A DNA stretch of 64,000 bases from Haemophilus parainfluenzae (GTDB lineage: Bacteria > Pseudomonadota > Gammaproteobacteria > Enterobacterales > Pasteurellaceae). The position numbers were made by a program, and so were the translations under genes. The notes under the pieces are model-generated. The model saw nothing but the letters and a program-made list of their open reading frames with translations, was not told where the DNA came from and did not search any database. Positions within the stretch are counted from its first letter, which is position 1. Each line of letters starts with the position of its first letter. Shown here piece after piece: positions 1 to 9,338 of this stretch. The stretch spans positions 1,860,001 through 1,924,000 of the forward strand of contig NZ_CP063121.1 of the NCBI RefSeq assembly GCF_014931415.1, read 5' to 3'.

Positions 1-79
1 AAAGTTTCGCTATTTTAATGAATTGTTGAGAATTGAGCAAATTTCAAGAGAAAAAACTCAAACAAATAACTAAAATGAG

Positions 80-781
80 TTAAAACTTATCTTTCGCTAA
101 ACGCCATTGTGTAAATTCGTCTAAATTTTTTGCTTGTAAAAACGGATTAATTTGTTTCTCTAATTCAATCGTTGTCGGCAAACTCGGTTTATCCTCTGCT
201 CGATAACGTTCCACTAAAACACGTTGATTTTTGACCGCACTTTTATCCGCCAAGACGGTTTCCGCAAAAGCTAAATTACTCAGCGTATATTCATGAGCGG
301 GACAAACCACGGTTTCATTAGGTAATTGATTAAAACTCTGCATAGATTCAAACATTTGAGCAAAATCTCCCGTAAATACGCGACCACAGCCTGCAGAAAA
401 TAACGCATCACCGCAAAATAAATGCCCATCCACCAAATAGCTGACATGCCCTGCCGTATGACCACCACTTGGCAAAACTTCAATATGATAATGTACCGTA
501 TTAATCACGCCACTATCCATAATGTTGGTTGCCCCTTTATTTGCACATTCTGTTGGGCCGAAAACAGGCACATTAGGATAATATTGCTTAAATGCCGCGA
601 CACCTTGCACATGATCATCGTGATAATGGGTTAATAACACCGCTTCTACGTCTAACTTATTCGATTCTAAATACGGAATTAAACGGGTTATTTCTGGGAT
701 ATCGATCACAATTACAGGGAAATTTTCTCGTCTATAAAGCCAAATATAGTTATCATTGAGCGCAGGAATAGGAACTAGCAT
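80..781 (-). CDS. gloB: Hydroxyacylglutathione hydrolase (glyoxalase II)
   Basis: Metallo-beta-lactamase-fold enzyme that hydrolyses S-D-lactoylglutathione to D-lactate and glutathione, the second step of cytosolic methylglyoxal detoxification. The dinuclear-metal motif [10 protein letters not shown] is visible near residue 52, followed by the GGHTAGH and CGDALF metal ligands and the PAHEYT segment that contacts glutathione. At 233 aa it is slightly shorter than the E. coli protein (251 aa). The ATG at 781 has an AAGGTAA ribosome site just upstream. It is divergent from a yafS-type gene, as in E. coli. The same window encodes methylglyoxal synthase (mgsA), which makes the toxic substrate of this pathway. 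Family assignment is firm. Confidence 0.95.
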   Translation of the reverse strand: MLVPIPALNDNYIWLYRRENFPVIVIDIPEITRLIPYLESNKLDVEAVLLTHYHDDHVQGVAAFKQYYPNVPVFGPTECANKGATNIMDSGVINTVHYHIEVLPSGGHTAGHVSYLVDGHLFCGDALFSAGCGRVFTGDFAQMFESMQSFNQLPNETVVCPAHEYTLSNLAFAETVLADKSAVKNQRVLVERYRAEDKPSLPTTIELEKQINPFLQAKNLDEFTQWRLAKDKF

Positions 782-791
782 AAATTACCTT

Positions 792-1508
792 ATGAAAATA
801 GGATTAACATTGAATTGGAAAGCCAAATGGCACAAACTACTTCTTTCACCTGAAAGTTGGCAAGCGTTACCACAAGGTGAAGCCTATTGTAACGTATTAA
901 CCGATTATTTTGCCCAATGGACACCAAAAATTTTAGGCTATCAAATTCTGAAAGTCGGTGCCTTAAGTGGTGAAATTGCCTTTGACTTGCCTTTACATCA
1001 TCAAATTGTGTTAGGCGAAAAAACAGCGCATTTTCCTACCGCACTTTTAAATGAAACCGATAGTTTAATTCAAGCATCGCCGTTAGCCTTGCCTTTTATT
1101 GAAAAAGAAATGGATGCTTGCTTATTGGCGAACACCTTAAATTTTGCGCAAGATCCTCACCAAATATTGCGTGAAGCTCATCGTGTTTTAAAGGATGATG
1201 GCTGGATTTTCATCACGTTATTTAATCCGCTGAGTCCCTTGCTTTTCAAACCGAAATTAGGCGAATTTAAGTTCCGACAATATGCTACTTGGCGAGTGGT
1301 TGACTGGCTATCATTATTAAATTTTGATGTGATTGCAGAAGAAAGACTATCCATAAAACAAGAAAAGAGCACGCTTTGTTCTCCGCTCTCCGTGATCGTT
1401 GCCCAAAAACGAACCTATCCGTTAACACTGAATCCTGAGAAAGCGCGGTCAAAAATGCCGGCGTTTTTAGAGCCGGCAGGTGCATTTAAAGAAATCAGAA
1501 CAGAATGA
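792..1508 (+). CDS. yafS: SAM-dependent methyltransferase, YafS-like
   Basis: Predicted class I S-adenosylmethionine methyltransferase of 238 aa, substrate unknown. The post-motif region DACLLANTLNFAQDPHQILR followed by HRVLKDDGWIFIT is typical of Methyltransf_11 proteins. The C-terminal segment PLTLNPEKARSKMP resembles that of E. coli YafS. YafS is also the divergent neighbour of gloB in E. coli, which supports orthology. I chose the ATG at 792 because it matches the family N-terminus; a TTG at 756 in frame is possible. No good ribosome site precedes 792. Only 10 bases separate the two start codons of the gloB/yafS pair, so any promoter must lie inside the opposite gene. Confidence 0.8.
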   Translation: MKIGLTLNWKAKWHKLLLSPESWQALPQGEAYCNVLTDYFAQWTPKILGYQILKVGALSGEIAFDLPLHHQIVLGEKTAHFPTALLNETDSLIQASPLALPFIEKEMDACLLANTLNFAQDPHQILREAHRVLKDDGWIFITLFNPLSPLLFKPKLGEFKFRQYATWRVVDWLSLLNFDVIAEERLSIKQEKSTLCSPLSVIVAQKRTYPLTLNPEKARSKMPAFLEPAGAFKEIRTE

Positions 1509-1517
1509 TTATTCTGT
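1500..1517. terminator. Hairpin across two convergent stop codons
   Basis: Perfect 7-bp inverted repeat ACAGAAT / ATTCTGT around the loop GATT. It covers the stop codons of both the yafS-like gene (TGA 1506-1508) and yegP (TTA complement from 1509). It may act as a compact bidirectional terminator, though the U-tracts are poor. Confidence 0.4.
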
Positions 1518-1847
1518 CACTTCTTTGATTACTGCTGAAGATGCATTATTCATTACAGACTCAACGCCTTTTTCTGCTGCAGCTTGAGAAGAATAATATT
1601 GGCTACGGCCAATTTCTTGGTGGTTAGCTGCTTTTAATACGAAATAAGGTTTATCATTTTTCGCTACGCGATATTCAAAGTTTTTCGCATCCACGCCATT
1701 TTTTTGCACTGAAGCAATACCGTTTTCAGCTGATGCTTTAGTTTTATAAAGTTCGCTAGTTAAAATCACTTGTCCGTTTGCTGCTTTTAAGTTGAACATA
1801 AATTGTCCGTCTTTAGCCACTTTTAATTCATAAAATCCTTGAGCCAT
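1509..1847 (-). CDS. yegP: YegP family protein (two DUF1508 repeats)
   Basis: Small protein of 112 aa built from two tandem DUF1508 repeats. Each carries the signature of an F-L-K-A-A/G-N pattern: FMFNLKAANGQVILTSELY in the first and YFVLKAANHQEIGRSQYY in the second. E. coli YegP has the same length and pattern. Molecular function is unknown. I chose the ATG at 1847 rather than the upstream one at 1859 because a GGGAGAT ribosome site sits directly before 1847 and the protein then begins MAQGFYELK, like the family. It lies tail to tail with the yafS-like gene with no intergenic base. Confidence 0.85.
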   Translation of the reverse strand: MAQGFYELKVAKDGQFMFNLKAANGQVILTSELYKTKASAENGIASVQKNGVDAKNFEYRVAKNDKPYFVLKAANHQEIGRSQYYSSQAAAEKGVESVMNNASSAVIKEVTE

Positions 1848-2026
1848 GATATCTCCCAATTGGTTGATTTGTTTATAATTTTACCCACGCAGAAAATGCC
1901 TTTCTGCGCCAAGCTAATTTACCCTTAAAAATCAAGGAAAACAAGAGCAGAAGTGCATAAATTTTATGCTTGATTAGCTCTCTAAACTCCCCTATGATGC
2001 TCGGGCTTTTTATAACAGGAACAATT

Positions 2027-3790
2027 ATGACCGAACAAACATTTATTCCCGGCAAAGATGCCGCACTTGAAGACAGTATTTCAAAATTTCAACAAAAATT
2101 GACCGCACTTGGTTTCAATATTGAAGAAGCCTCTTGGCTTAATCCTGTGCCAAATGTATGGTCTGTACACATTCGTGATAAGGATTGCCCACAATGTTTT
2201 TCTAACGGCAAAGGCGCAAGTAAAAAAGCAGCGTTAGCATCTGCATTAGGTGAATATTTCGAACGTCTTTCCACCAACTATTTCTTTGCTGATTTCTATT
2301 TAGGACAAGAAATTGCTAACGATGATTTTGTTCATTACCCCACTGAAAAATGGTTTCCAATTGAAGACGATTCCCTTTTACCACAAGGGATTTTAGACGA
2401 TTATTTATGGGATTATTTCGATCCAAACCAAGAACTAACCCCAGAATTGCTTGTGGATCTGCAATCCGGTAATTACGATCGCGGTATTGTCGCTATGCCT
2501 TATGTGCGCCAATCCGATCAAGAAACCGTCTATATTCCACAAAGTATCATTGCGAATTTATACGTTTCTAACGGGATGTCCGCTGGTAACACAAAAAATG
2601 AAGCACGTGTGCAAGGGCTTTCTGAGGTCTTTGAGCGTTACGTAAAAAATCGCATTATTGCAGAAGCAATCAGTCTTCCTGAAATTCCAAAATCCGTGAT
2701 GGATCGCTATCCATCCATTCAAGCCTCTATTGCCAAATTAGAGGAAGAAGGTTTCCCTATTTATGCCTTTGATGCCTCATTAGGTGGCAAATATCCTGTC
2801 ATTTGCGTGGTATTGCTCAACCCAAATAACGGCACGTGCTTTGCCTCTTTTGGTGCACATCCGAATTTCCAAGTGGCATTAGAGCGTACCGTAACGGAGC
2901 TTTTACAAGGTCGCAGCTTAAAAGATCTCGATGTATTCTCTCCTCCCTCATTCAATAATGATGATGTGGCTGAACACGCTAACCTTGAAACACACTTCAT
3001 TGATTCTAGCGGTTTAATTTCTTGGGATTTATTCAAAAATACGCCAGATTATGAGTTTGTAGATTGGGATTTCTCAGGTTCAACCCAAGAAGAATATGAA
3101 AACTTGATGGCTATCTTTAATGCAGAGGAAAAAGAAGTCTATATCATGGATTACAACCATTTAGATGTTTATGCTTGCCGCATTATTGTGCCTGGCATGT
3201 CTGATATCTACCCTGCTGATGACCTCATTTATGCCAATAATAATATGGGTATGGACTGGCGCGAGATCTTGTTGGATCTATCACACCATCATCATGATGC
3301 TGAAACTTACCAAGAGTTATTGGCTGAATTAGATGAGCAAGATATTGACGATGCCACACGTGTTCGCGAATTTATCGGTATCGTGGCGCCAAAAGCAAGC
3401 GGTTGGACAACATTACGTGTCGGTGAGCTCAAATCCATGCTTTACTTAGCATTAGGTGAATTAGAATTAGCCTTAGATTGGGCAAACTGGACGATGAATA
3501 TGAACAGCTCTGTATTTACGCCAGAACGTGTGAATTACTATCGTGCCTTAATCAGTATCATTGAATTGCATTTAGACAATACTCGCGATCCACAACAATA
3601 TCGCACTGTGTTTGAAAGAATGTATGGCAAAGAAGCCGTTCAACAAGCTTGGGCTGCGGTAGCTGAAAAAGGTAACCCCTTCTATAACTTGCCAGCCAGC
3701 GATGAAATGCTTGAAAACTTCAAAGAACACCAAGCTTTACTTGGTGCTTATGCGAAATTACAAAAAGCCAAACGAGAAAATTGGAAATAG
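2027..3790 (+). CDS. ycaO: YcaO protein (ribosomal protein S12 methylthiotransferase accessory factor)
   Basis: Protein of 587 aa, almost the same length as E. coli YcaO (586 aa). The N-terminal two thirds is the YcaO ATP-binding domain, with CPQCFSNGKGASKKAALASA near residue 57 and GNTKNEARVQGLSEVFERYV near residue 190, the acidic and basic residues of the ATP/Mg site. The C-terminus is a TPR-like helical part seen in non-cyclodehydratase YcaOs. Work on E. coli links this protein to RimO-dependent beta-methylthiolation of S12; azoline peptide synthesis is unlikely because no precursor peptide or partner gene lies nearby. The start at 2027 follows AGGAACA and fits the family; an upstream in-frame start at 1970 is not needed. 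Confidence 0.9.
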   Translation: MTEQTFIPGKDAALEDSISKFQQKLTALGFNIEEASWLNPVPNVWSVHIRDKDCPQCFSNGKGASKKAALASALGEYFERLSTNYFFADFYLGQEIANDDFVHYPTEKWFPIEDDSLLPQGILDDYLWDYFDPNQELTPELLVDLQSGNYDRGIVAMPYVRQSDQETVYIPQSIIANLYVSNGMSAGNTKNEARVQGLSEVFERYVKNRIIAEAISLPEIPKSVMDRYPSIQASIAKLEEEGFPIYAFDASLGGKYPVICVVLLNPNNGTCFASFGAHPNFQVALERTVTELLQGRSLKDLDVFSPPSFNNDDVAEHANLETHFIDSSGLISWDLFKNTPDYEFVDWDFSGSTQEEYENLMAIFNAEEKEVYIMDYNHLDVYACRIIVPGMSDIYPADDLIYANNNMGMDWREILLDLSHHHHDAETYQELLAELDEQDIDDATRVREFIGIVAPKASGWTTLRVGELKSMLYLALGELELALDWANWTMNMNSSVFTPERVNYYRALISIIELHLDNTRDPQQYRTVFERMYGKEAVQQAWAAVAEKGNPFYNLPASDEMLENFKEHQALLGAYAKLQKAKRENWK

Positions 3791-3809
3791 TTGATTTTCT
3801 CTCAATCAT

Positions 3810-3839
3810 AAGGCGGACTTAATGTCTGCCTTATTTATT
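3810..3839 (+). terminator. Intrinsic terminator after ycaO
   Basis: Stem AAGGCGGAC / GTCTGCCTT (one G-U pair) with a 5-base loop, followed by ATTTATTT. Confidence 0.7.
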
Positions 3840-3900
3840 TCCGCATTAAAAAACTGCTTTAAAATCAACCGCACTTTTCACACAAAAACGCTTAAATTTA

Positions 3901-3909
3901 TGCTATAAT
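3901..3909 (+). promoter_or_regulatory. gyrA promoter, extended -10
   Basis: TGCTATAAT gives a perfect TATAAT with the TGn extension, 35 bases before the gyrA start. No good -35 stands at the usual spacing, consistent with an extended -10 promoter. An uptake signal lies just upstream. Confidence 0.6.
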
Positions 3910-3943
3910 TCGTCGCAATTTTTTGATCAAAAAAGGAATAAAA

Positions 3944-6589
3944 ATGACGGATTCAATCCATTCCTCTATTACCCCAGTCAATATTGAAGAAGAACTAAAA
4001 TCTTCTTACCTTGACTACGCCATGTCGGTGATTGTTGGGCGTGCTTTGCCTGATGTGCGTGACGGTTTAAAACCGGTACATCGACGTGTGCTTTTCTCCA
4101 TGGATCAATCTGGCATCACTGCCGGCAAAAAATACGTAAAATCTGCCCGTGTGGTAGGTGATGTAATCGGTAAATATCACCCGCATGGTGATTCTGCGGT
4201 GTATGACACTATTGTGCGTATGGCACAGCCGTTCTCATTACGCTACATGTTGGTCGATGGGCAAGGTAACTTCGGGTCAATCGACGGTGACGCGCCAGCG
4301 GCAATGCGTTATACCGAAGTCCGTATGCAAAAAATTACCCAAGCGCTATTGACCGACTTGGATAAAGAAACCGTAAATTTCTCGCCAAACTATGATGGCG
4401 AATTAATGATTCCAGATGTATTACCAACTCGTATTCCTGCACTTTTAGCAAACGGTTCTTCCGGTATTGCGGTGGGGATGGCAACGAATATTCCACCACA
4501 CAACTTAAATGAAGTTTTAGATGGCTGCTTGGCTTACATTGATAACGAAAACATCACCATTGATGAGTTAATGCAATATATTCCAGGTCCAGACTTCCCA
4601 ACAGCAGCATTAATTAATGGCCGTAAAGGGATTGAAGAAGCTTATCGCACAGGTCGCGGCAAAGTGTATGTTCGCGCTCGTGCTAGCGTAGAAACCACAG
4701 ATAAAGGCAAAGAGCAAATCATTGTGACCGAATTGCCTTATCAAGTGAACAAAGCCAAATTGGTAGAAAAAATCGCTGAGCTCATCAAAGATAAAAAAAT
4801 CGAAGGTATCAGCAATATTATCGACCTTTCTAACAAAGAAGGGATCCGCATTGAAATCGACATCAAACGTGATGCCGTAGGCGAAGTAGTATTAAATCAC
4901 CTCTATGCGCTTACCCAAATGCAGGTGACTTTCGGGATCAACATGGTGGCCTTAGATCACGGTCAACCACGTTTATTCAACTTAAAACAAATCATTGAAG
5001 CCTTTGTGATGCACCGTCGCGAAGTGGTGATTCGCCGTTCTTTATTTGAATTGCGTAAAGCCCGCGAGCGTACTCATATTTTAGAAGGTTTAGCGGTTGC
5101 AACCTCAAATATCGATGAAATCATCGATATCATCCGTCAATCGAAAGAGCGTAAAGAAGCCGCAGAAAAATTAATTTCTCGTCCTTGGAAACTGAATAAC
5201 GAAATTTTAGGCTTGCTTGATGCAGCGGCACGTCCGGCTGAATTAGCTGCTGAATTTGGTATTAAAGGTTCTGATTACTACCTTTCTCCAGAACAAGTTG
5301 ATGCAATCTTAGAACTTCGCTTGCACCGTTTAACGGGTCTTGCTACCGAAGAAGTCATCAATGAATACAAAGAGTTATTAGTTAAAATTGCAGAACTTCT
5401 CCACATCATCAACAGCCCTGAGCGCTTGATGGAAGTGATTCGTGAAGAGCTTGAACAAGTACGTGCACAATTCGCCGATGAGCGTCGTACCGAAATTACT
5501 GCCGCTTCCGGTGATATTGATTTAGAAGATTTAATTGCCCAAGAAGATGTAGTGGTGACCCTTTCTCACGAAGGTTATGTGAAATATCAACCGCTTACCG
5601 ACTACGAAGCTCAACGTCGTGGTGGTAAAGGTAAATCCGCAACGAAGATGAAAGATGAAGACTTCATCGAAAAACTCTTAGTGGCGAATACTCACGATAC
5701 GATTCTCTGCTTCTCTAGCCGTGGTCGTTTATATTGGTTGAAAGTCTATCAATTACCACAAGCGAGCCGTGGCGCACGTGGTCGTCCAATTGTAAATATT
5801 CTACCGTTACAAGAAAACGAGCGTATCACCGCAATCTTGCCAATCTCTGCTTATGAAGAAGATAAATTCGTCATCATGGCAACGGCCGGCGGTATTGTGA
5901 AGAAAATCGCGCTAACTGAATTCAGCCGTCCACGTTCAAGCGGTATCATCGCCTTGAACTTACGTGATGAAGATGAATTAATCGGCGTGGATATCACCGA
6001 TGGTTCTAACGAAATCATGTTGTTCTCTTCGCAAGGTCGCGTAGTGCGTTTCGCGGAAAGTGCAGTCCGTGCAATGGGTCGTTTAGCAACAGGTGTTCGC
6101 GGTATTAAACTCGCCCTCACCAACGACATCGCTGACGATGAAAGTGCGGTCGAAATTGAAGAGGTTTCCGATGATAATGCAGAAGAAACCCTCGATCTCA
6201 ATATCGATAAAGTGGTTTCCTTAGTTGTGCCGAAAAATGACGGCGCAATCCTTACGGCGACGCAAAACGGTTACGGTAAACGCACACAATTAAGCGAATA
6301 CCCAACCAAATCCCGTAATACCAAAGGGGTGATTTCGATTAAAGTGAGCGAACGTAACGGTAAAGTCGTTGCCGCAACACAAGTAGAAGAAACTGACCAA
6401 ATTATGCTTATCACCGACGCAGGTACCTTAGTGCGTACTCGTGTAAGTGAAGTCAGCATTGTTGGCCGTAACACCCAAGGTGTTCGTTTAATTCGTACCG
6501 CAGAAGATGAGCACGTAGTCAGCCTTGAACGTGTTTGTGATGTGGATGATGAGGATGAAGGCTCTGAAGATGTGACTTCTGAAGAATAA
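3944..6589 (+). CDS. gyrA: DNA gyrase subunit A
   Basis: Breakage-rejoining subunit of the A2B2 type II topoisomerase that introduces negative supercoils. The protein is 881 aa. The winged-helix/tower region holds the catalytic tyrosine in MRYTEVRM (Tyr123), and the GyrA box lies at [12 protein letters not shown] near residue 560, followed by the beta-pinwheel repeats and a very acidic C-terminal tail. The quinolone-resistance region [20 protein letters not shown] has Ser84 and Asp88, the susceptible residues. I chose the ATG at 3944 behind AAAAAGGAA; an in-frame TTG at 3923 lacks a ribosome site. Monocistronic, with its own promoter and a strong terminator. Confidence 0.98.
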   Translation: MTDSIHSSITPVNIEEELKSSYLDYAMSVIVGRALPDVRDGLKPVHRRVLFSMDQSGITAGKKYVKSARVVGDVIGKYHPHGDSAVYDTIVRMAQPFSLRYMLVDGQGNFGSIDGDAPAAMRYTEVRMQKITQALLTDLDKETVNFSPNYDGELMIPDVLPTRIPALLANGSSGIAVGMATNIPPHNLNEVLDGCLAYIDNENITIDELMQYIPGPDFPTAALINGRKGIEEAYRTGRGKVYVRARASVETTDKGKEQIIVTELPYQVNKAKLVEKIAELIKDKKIEGISNIIDLSNKEGIRIEIDIKRDAVGEVVLNHLYALTQMQVTFGINMVALDHGQPRLFNLKQIIEAFVMHRREVVIRRSLFELRKARERTHILEGLAVATSNIDEIIDIIRQSKERKEAAEKLISRPWKLNNEILGLLDAAARPAELAAEFGIKGSDYYLSPEQVDAILELRLHRLTGLATEEVINEYKELLVKIAELLHIINSPERLMEVIREELEQVRAQFADERRTEITAASGDIDLEDLIAQEDVVVTLSHEGYVKYQPLTDYEAQRRGGKGKSATKMKDEDFIEKLLVANTHDTILCFSSRGRLYWLKVYQLPQASRGARGRPIVNILPLQENERITAILPISAYEEDKFVIMATAGGIVKKIALTEFSRPRSSGIIALNLRDEDELIGVDITDGSNEIMLFSSQGRVVRFAESAVRAMGRLATGVRGIKLALTNDIADDESAVEIEEVSDDNAEETLDLNIDKVVSLVVPKNDGAILTATQNGYGKRTQLSEYPTKSRNTKGVISIKVSERNGKVVAATQVEETDQIMLITDAGTLVRTRVSEVSIVGRNTQGVRLIRTAEDEHVVSLERVCDVDDEDEGSEDVTSEE

Positions 6590-6606
6590 TTGATCTTCCA
6601 TTAAAT

Positions 6607-6642
6607 AAAAGCCCCGCGTTTTGACACGCGGGGCTTTTTTAT
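6607..6642 (+). terminator. Strong intrinsic terminator after gyrA
   Basis: GC-rich 8-bp stem GCCCCGCG / CGCGGGGC, extended by A/T pairs, with an 8-base loop and a run of T. On the minus strand there is an A/T flank as well, but the only gene reading into it from the left is gyrA. Confidence 0.9.
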
Positions 6643-6687
6643 TGGCATCTAAAAATCTCTTTTAGAAATCTATTCTATTGATGAAAA

Positions 6688-7245
6688 CTACTCGCCTTCT
6701 TCTAATTCATCAGCCATTGCAGCCAAGATTTCACGGGTTAAATACGCTAATGAACGATAGAAAGGAAGTGTGGCATAAGTTTCCACTTGGGTTAAGAATT
6801 TCGCTGCACAAGGTAATAAGAAATCACCGAATAAATCTTGTTGAGCGGATAGCGATTCCGTGTTGTCTTCTAGCCAAGAGGCTGTAAGCAATAACAAGGC
6901 GAAATGATCCACATTCTCTGCCTCTGGCACGTTACGAGCATGACGGAAATCCATAAAACGTTGCACATCTATATCATAACTTGAAATAGCTGTCGGCACG
7001 TTACCGTTTGGACCAAACAATTTTTGATATTCTTGATCAAGTAACGTTAAATCAATTTTCATCTGTAAATTATCAATGGCCGCTTCACTTTCTTTATCCG
7101 TAGAAAGTGCCCACACTTGACTTAAACCTTGTTGTTGCAGCCAATCAAATACCCCAGTTAAAATCGGATCTGTGGGGCTGCGATAAAATAAGTTGCCGAA
7201 TAGGCGGCTTATTAAAGAAAAATTATTAACTTGAGTTTCTGACAT
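6688..7245 (-). CDS. ycdY: TorD/DmsD-family chaperone, YcdY-like
   Basis: All-helical redox-enzyme maturation chaperone family protein of 185 aa. It aligns by eye to E. coli YcdY: NFSLISRLFGNLFYRSPTDP at the start, HFALLLLTASWLED in the middle, and PFYRSLAYLTREILAAMADE at the end. E. coli YcdY assists insertion of zinc into the YcdX phosphatase; no ycdX is seen here. The ATG at 7245 with AGGAAAG upstream is preferred over an upstream TTG at 7272 that would overlap the preceding gene. Last gene of the qmcA-nfeD-oxidoreductase run. A role with a molybdoenzyme cannot be excluded. Confidence 0.75.
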   Translation of the reverse strand: MSETQVNNFSLISRLFGNLFYRSPTDPILTGVFDWLQQQGLSQVWALSTDKESEAAIDNLQMKIDLTLLDQEYQKLFGPNGNVPTAISSYDIDVQRFMDFRHARNVPEAENVDHFALLLLTASWLEDNTESLSAQQDLFGDFLLPCAAKFLTQVETYATLPFYRSLAYLTREILAAMADELEEGE

Positions 7246-7268
7246 CTGTTGCTTTCCTATGATTGTGC

Positions 7269-7874
7269 TCAAGATTGAGCTAAAAGTGCGGTCAATTTTG
7301 CCGTTGTTTTTTCAGCAGCTTCATCAAGCATCGCCTGGCGGGCTGCATCATCGATAATGTGAATATCTCCGAACAGCGTGTAATCCACATTCTCGATACC
7401 GCAATAATTAAATAAACCATTGATCAAACAATGATTGAGGGACTTATCCACGCCGTATTCTTGATATTTTGCTACGCTACTCCCTATGGTGATAAATTGT
7501 TGCATTGCTTTATCTTGAAGCAGACCTTTGGATTCACCATTCTCTGTTTTATAAGCAAAACCATGGCTTAATACACGATCCAAATAGCCTTTCAACATGG
7601 CGGGAAACCCCATCCACCATAAAGGATAAACCATCGTAATCAAATCTGCTTGGCGAATAAAATCATGTTCCTGCTGAATTTCTGCGGGGATAATACCCTT
7701 ATTAGCCGATTGTAATTCTTCAAAGGAAATAATTGGATTAAATTCCATGGTGTAAAGATCGCGCAAATAGGTTTCAACACCAAGCTGTTGGCTTGCTTTT
7801 ACAACGCGATCCACGATGGCACGACCAAAACTTTTTTGGCTATTGGGATGCGCAAAAATAATCAAATGATTCAT
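7269..7874 (-). CDS. Flavodoxin-fold NAD(P)H-dependent (quinone) oxidoreductase
   Basis: Flavodoxin_2 family flavoprotein of 201 aa. It begins with the FMN/FAD phosphate-binding strand MNHLIIFAHPNSQKSFG and contains the YPLWWMGFPAMLKGYLDRVLSHGFAY motif region (residues about 82-107) typical of MdaB/NQO1/KefF-like quinone reductases. The likely role is two-electron reduction of quinones or azo compounds in the cytosol; the exact substrate is not readable. Its ATG overlaps the stop of the nfeD-like gene by four bases (ATGA), so the two are translationally coupled. Confidence 0.75.
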   Translation of the reverse strand: MNHLIIFAHPNSQKSFGRAIVDRVVKASQQLGVETYLRDLYTMEFNPIISFEELQSANKGIIPAEIQQEHDFIRQADLITMVYPLWWMGFPAMLKGYLDRVLSHGFAYKTENGESKGLLQDKAMQQFITIGSSVAKYQEYGVDKSLNHCLINGLFNYCGIENVDYTLFGDIHIIDDAARQAMLDEAAEKTTAKLTALLAQS

Positions 7875-8326
7875 TCTTCTACCTTTTTAACTAACAATGT
7901 AATGCCATCAACGCGTTCTACCACCACAAGATCATTCACATTTAGGTGCTCGCCTTGAATACGCCATGTAGTATCGCCAAAAGCACCACGACCAATCCCG
8001 TTAGAACCAATTTCTAACACCGTTCCTTTTTTACCTAACAAAGTATGATCCCGTTGGTTTAAGGTTGTACGTGATTGATCTTGATTATCTTTGCTATGCT
8101 GGTATTTCCACCAAAGCAACGAGAGAATAATCGCTAAAATCGCATAAAAAACGGCTAAGGCGGTTAAGGATAAACTCGGCACCAATGCCATTACGCCTGC
8201 TGCCACAATCGCAGCCAAGCCCCACCACAATAAAAACACACCTGGTACGAGAGTTTCAGCGATTAATAACACAAAACCTAATACCAACCAATGCCATACT
8301 GACCAAGTTGTTAACCAATCTGCCAT
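7871..8326 (-). CDS. NfeD family membrane protein (QmcA partner, YbbK/YbbJ type)
   Basis: Membrane protein of 151 aa with a WSVWHWLVLGFVLLIAETLV first segment, further hydrophobic helices to about residue 72, and a C-terminal OB-fold domain (residues about 90-150: LLGKKGTVLEIGSNGIGRGAFG). NfeD proteins are encoded next to SPFH/stomatin proteins and are thought to act with them in membrane microdomains or membrane-protein quality control. Here it follows qmcA directly, the same pairing as E. coli ybbJ-qmcA. An AAGGAG ribosome site precedes the ATG. Confidence 0.85.
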   Translation of the reverse strand: MADWLTTWSVWHWLVLGFVLLIAETLVPGVFLLWWGLAAIVAAGVMALVPSLSLTALAVFYAILAIILSLLWWKYQHSKDNQDQSRTTLNQRDHTLLGKKGTVLEIGSNGIGRGAFGDTTWRIQGEHLNVNDLVVVERVDGITLLVKKVEE

Positions 8327-8344
8327 ATCAACTCCTTGAGAGAA

Positions 8345-8373
8345 AAAGTGCGGTCATTTTTAACCGCACTTTA
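8345..8373 (-). terminator. Paired uptake signals forming a hairpin between qmcA and nfeD
   Basis: AAAGTGCGGT and ACCGCACTTT, 8 bases apart, form a 10-bp stem followed on the minus strand by TTTCTC. It may attenuate rather than stop read-through from qmcA into the nfeD-like gene. Confidence 0.5.
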
Positions 8374-8378
8374 AGAAA

Positions 8379-9293
8379 TTACGCTTTTTTATCGCCTTTT
8401 AACAGTTCGGCAATACCCGCTACCGAGCCGATTAAATTACCGGCTTCAAGCGGCATCATGACCACTTTGCTATTCGGTGAACCACCGATTTGTTTTAAAG
8501 CTTCCGTGTATTTTTGTGCAATAAAGTAATTAATTGCTTTGGTATCACCGCTAGCAATCGCTTCTGACACCATTTGGGTTGCTTTCGCTTCCGCTTCTGC
8601 TGCACGCTCACGTGCTTCTGCTTGTAAGAAGGCTTCTTGACGCTCCCCTTCCGCTTTCAGAATGCGGGCTTGTTTTTCCCCTTCTGCTCGTAAAATTTCT
8701 GCCTGACGAATACCTTCCGCTTCCAAGACTTCCGCACGTTTATTACGTTCTGCTTTCATTTGGGCATTCATGGAATCAATCAATTCACGTGGTGGACGCA
8801 CATCACGAATTTCAATACGGGTAACTTTAATCCCCCAAGGATTGGTTGCTTCATCCACAATTGCCAGCAATCGACCATTAATAGAGTCACGTTGGGAAAG
8901 CATTTCATCTAATTCCATCGAACCTAATACAGTACGAATGTTAGTCATGGTTAAATTGATAATCGCCTGTTCTAAATGATTAACTTCATAAGCTGCACTG
9001 CGGGCATCAATCACCTGAACGAAACACACCGCATCAATGGATACGTTGGCGTTATCCTTAGAAATGACTTCTTGTGATGGAATATCTAATACCTGTTCCA
9101 TCATATTGATCTTACGACCAACACGATCCACAAATGGTACAACAAAGTTTAAGCCAGGCATTAAAGTGTGGGTATAACGCCCAAAACGCTCAATCGTCCA
9201 GTTATAACCTTGCGGTACAGTTTTGAGTGCTGAAAAAAGTACAACTACAACTAATACAATAAAGACGATTGCGGCAATAGATAAGCCTTCCAT
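8379..9293 (-). CDS. qmcA: SPFH/stomatin-domain membrane protein QmcA
   Basis: Protein of 304 aa with an N-terminal membrane anchor (residues about 5-25, [17 protein letters not shown]), a SPFH/band-7 domain ([19 protein letters not shown] onward) and a long charged coiled coil with repeating [18 protein letters not shown] units near residues 190-225. This is the E. coli QmcA architecture; QmcA was found as a suppressor of protease (FtsH HtpX) defects and is thought to organise inner-membrane proteins into assemblies. It is the first gene of the qmcA-nfeD unit. Confidence 0.9.
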   Translation of the reverse strand: MEGLSIAAIVFIVLVVVVLFSALKTVPQGYNWTIERFGRYTHTLMPGLNFVVPFVDRVGRKINMMEQVLDIPSQEVISKDNANVSIDAVCFVQVIDARSAAYEVNHLEQAIINLTMTNIRTVLGSMELDEMLSQRDSINGRLLAIVDEATNPWGIKVTRIEIRDVRPPRELIDSMNAQMKAERNKRAEVLEAEGIRQAEILRAEGEKQARILKAEGERQEAFLQAEARERAAEAEAKATQMVSEAIASGDTKAINYFIAQKYTEALKQIGGSPNSKVVMMPLEAGNLIGSVAGIAELLKGDKKA

Positions 9294-9338
9294 AGGTTGC
9301 TCCTTAATGATGAGGAAATATGAGAAAAGTCTATCAAA

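Noticed and set aside
1..79. Left-edge sequence before gloB
   Set aside because: Short AT-rich stretch; no gene, RNA or clear terminator can be supported.
2027..3790. ycaO as part of a modified-peptide biosynthesis cluster
   Set aside because: No precursor peptide, dehydrogenase, transporter or peptidase lies nearby, and the length fits the stand-alone E. coli YcaO type.
5851..6201. Minus-strand reading frame inside gyrA
   Set aside because: Antisense shadow of the pinwheel domain; Ser/Arg-rich with no family match.
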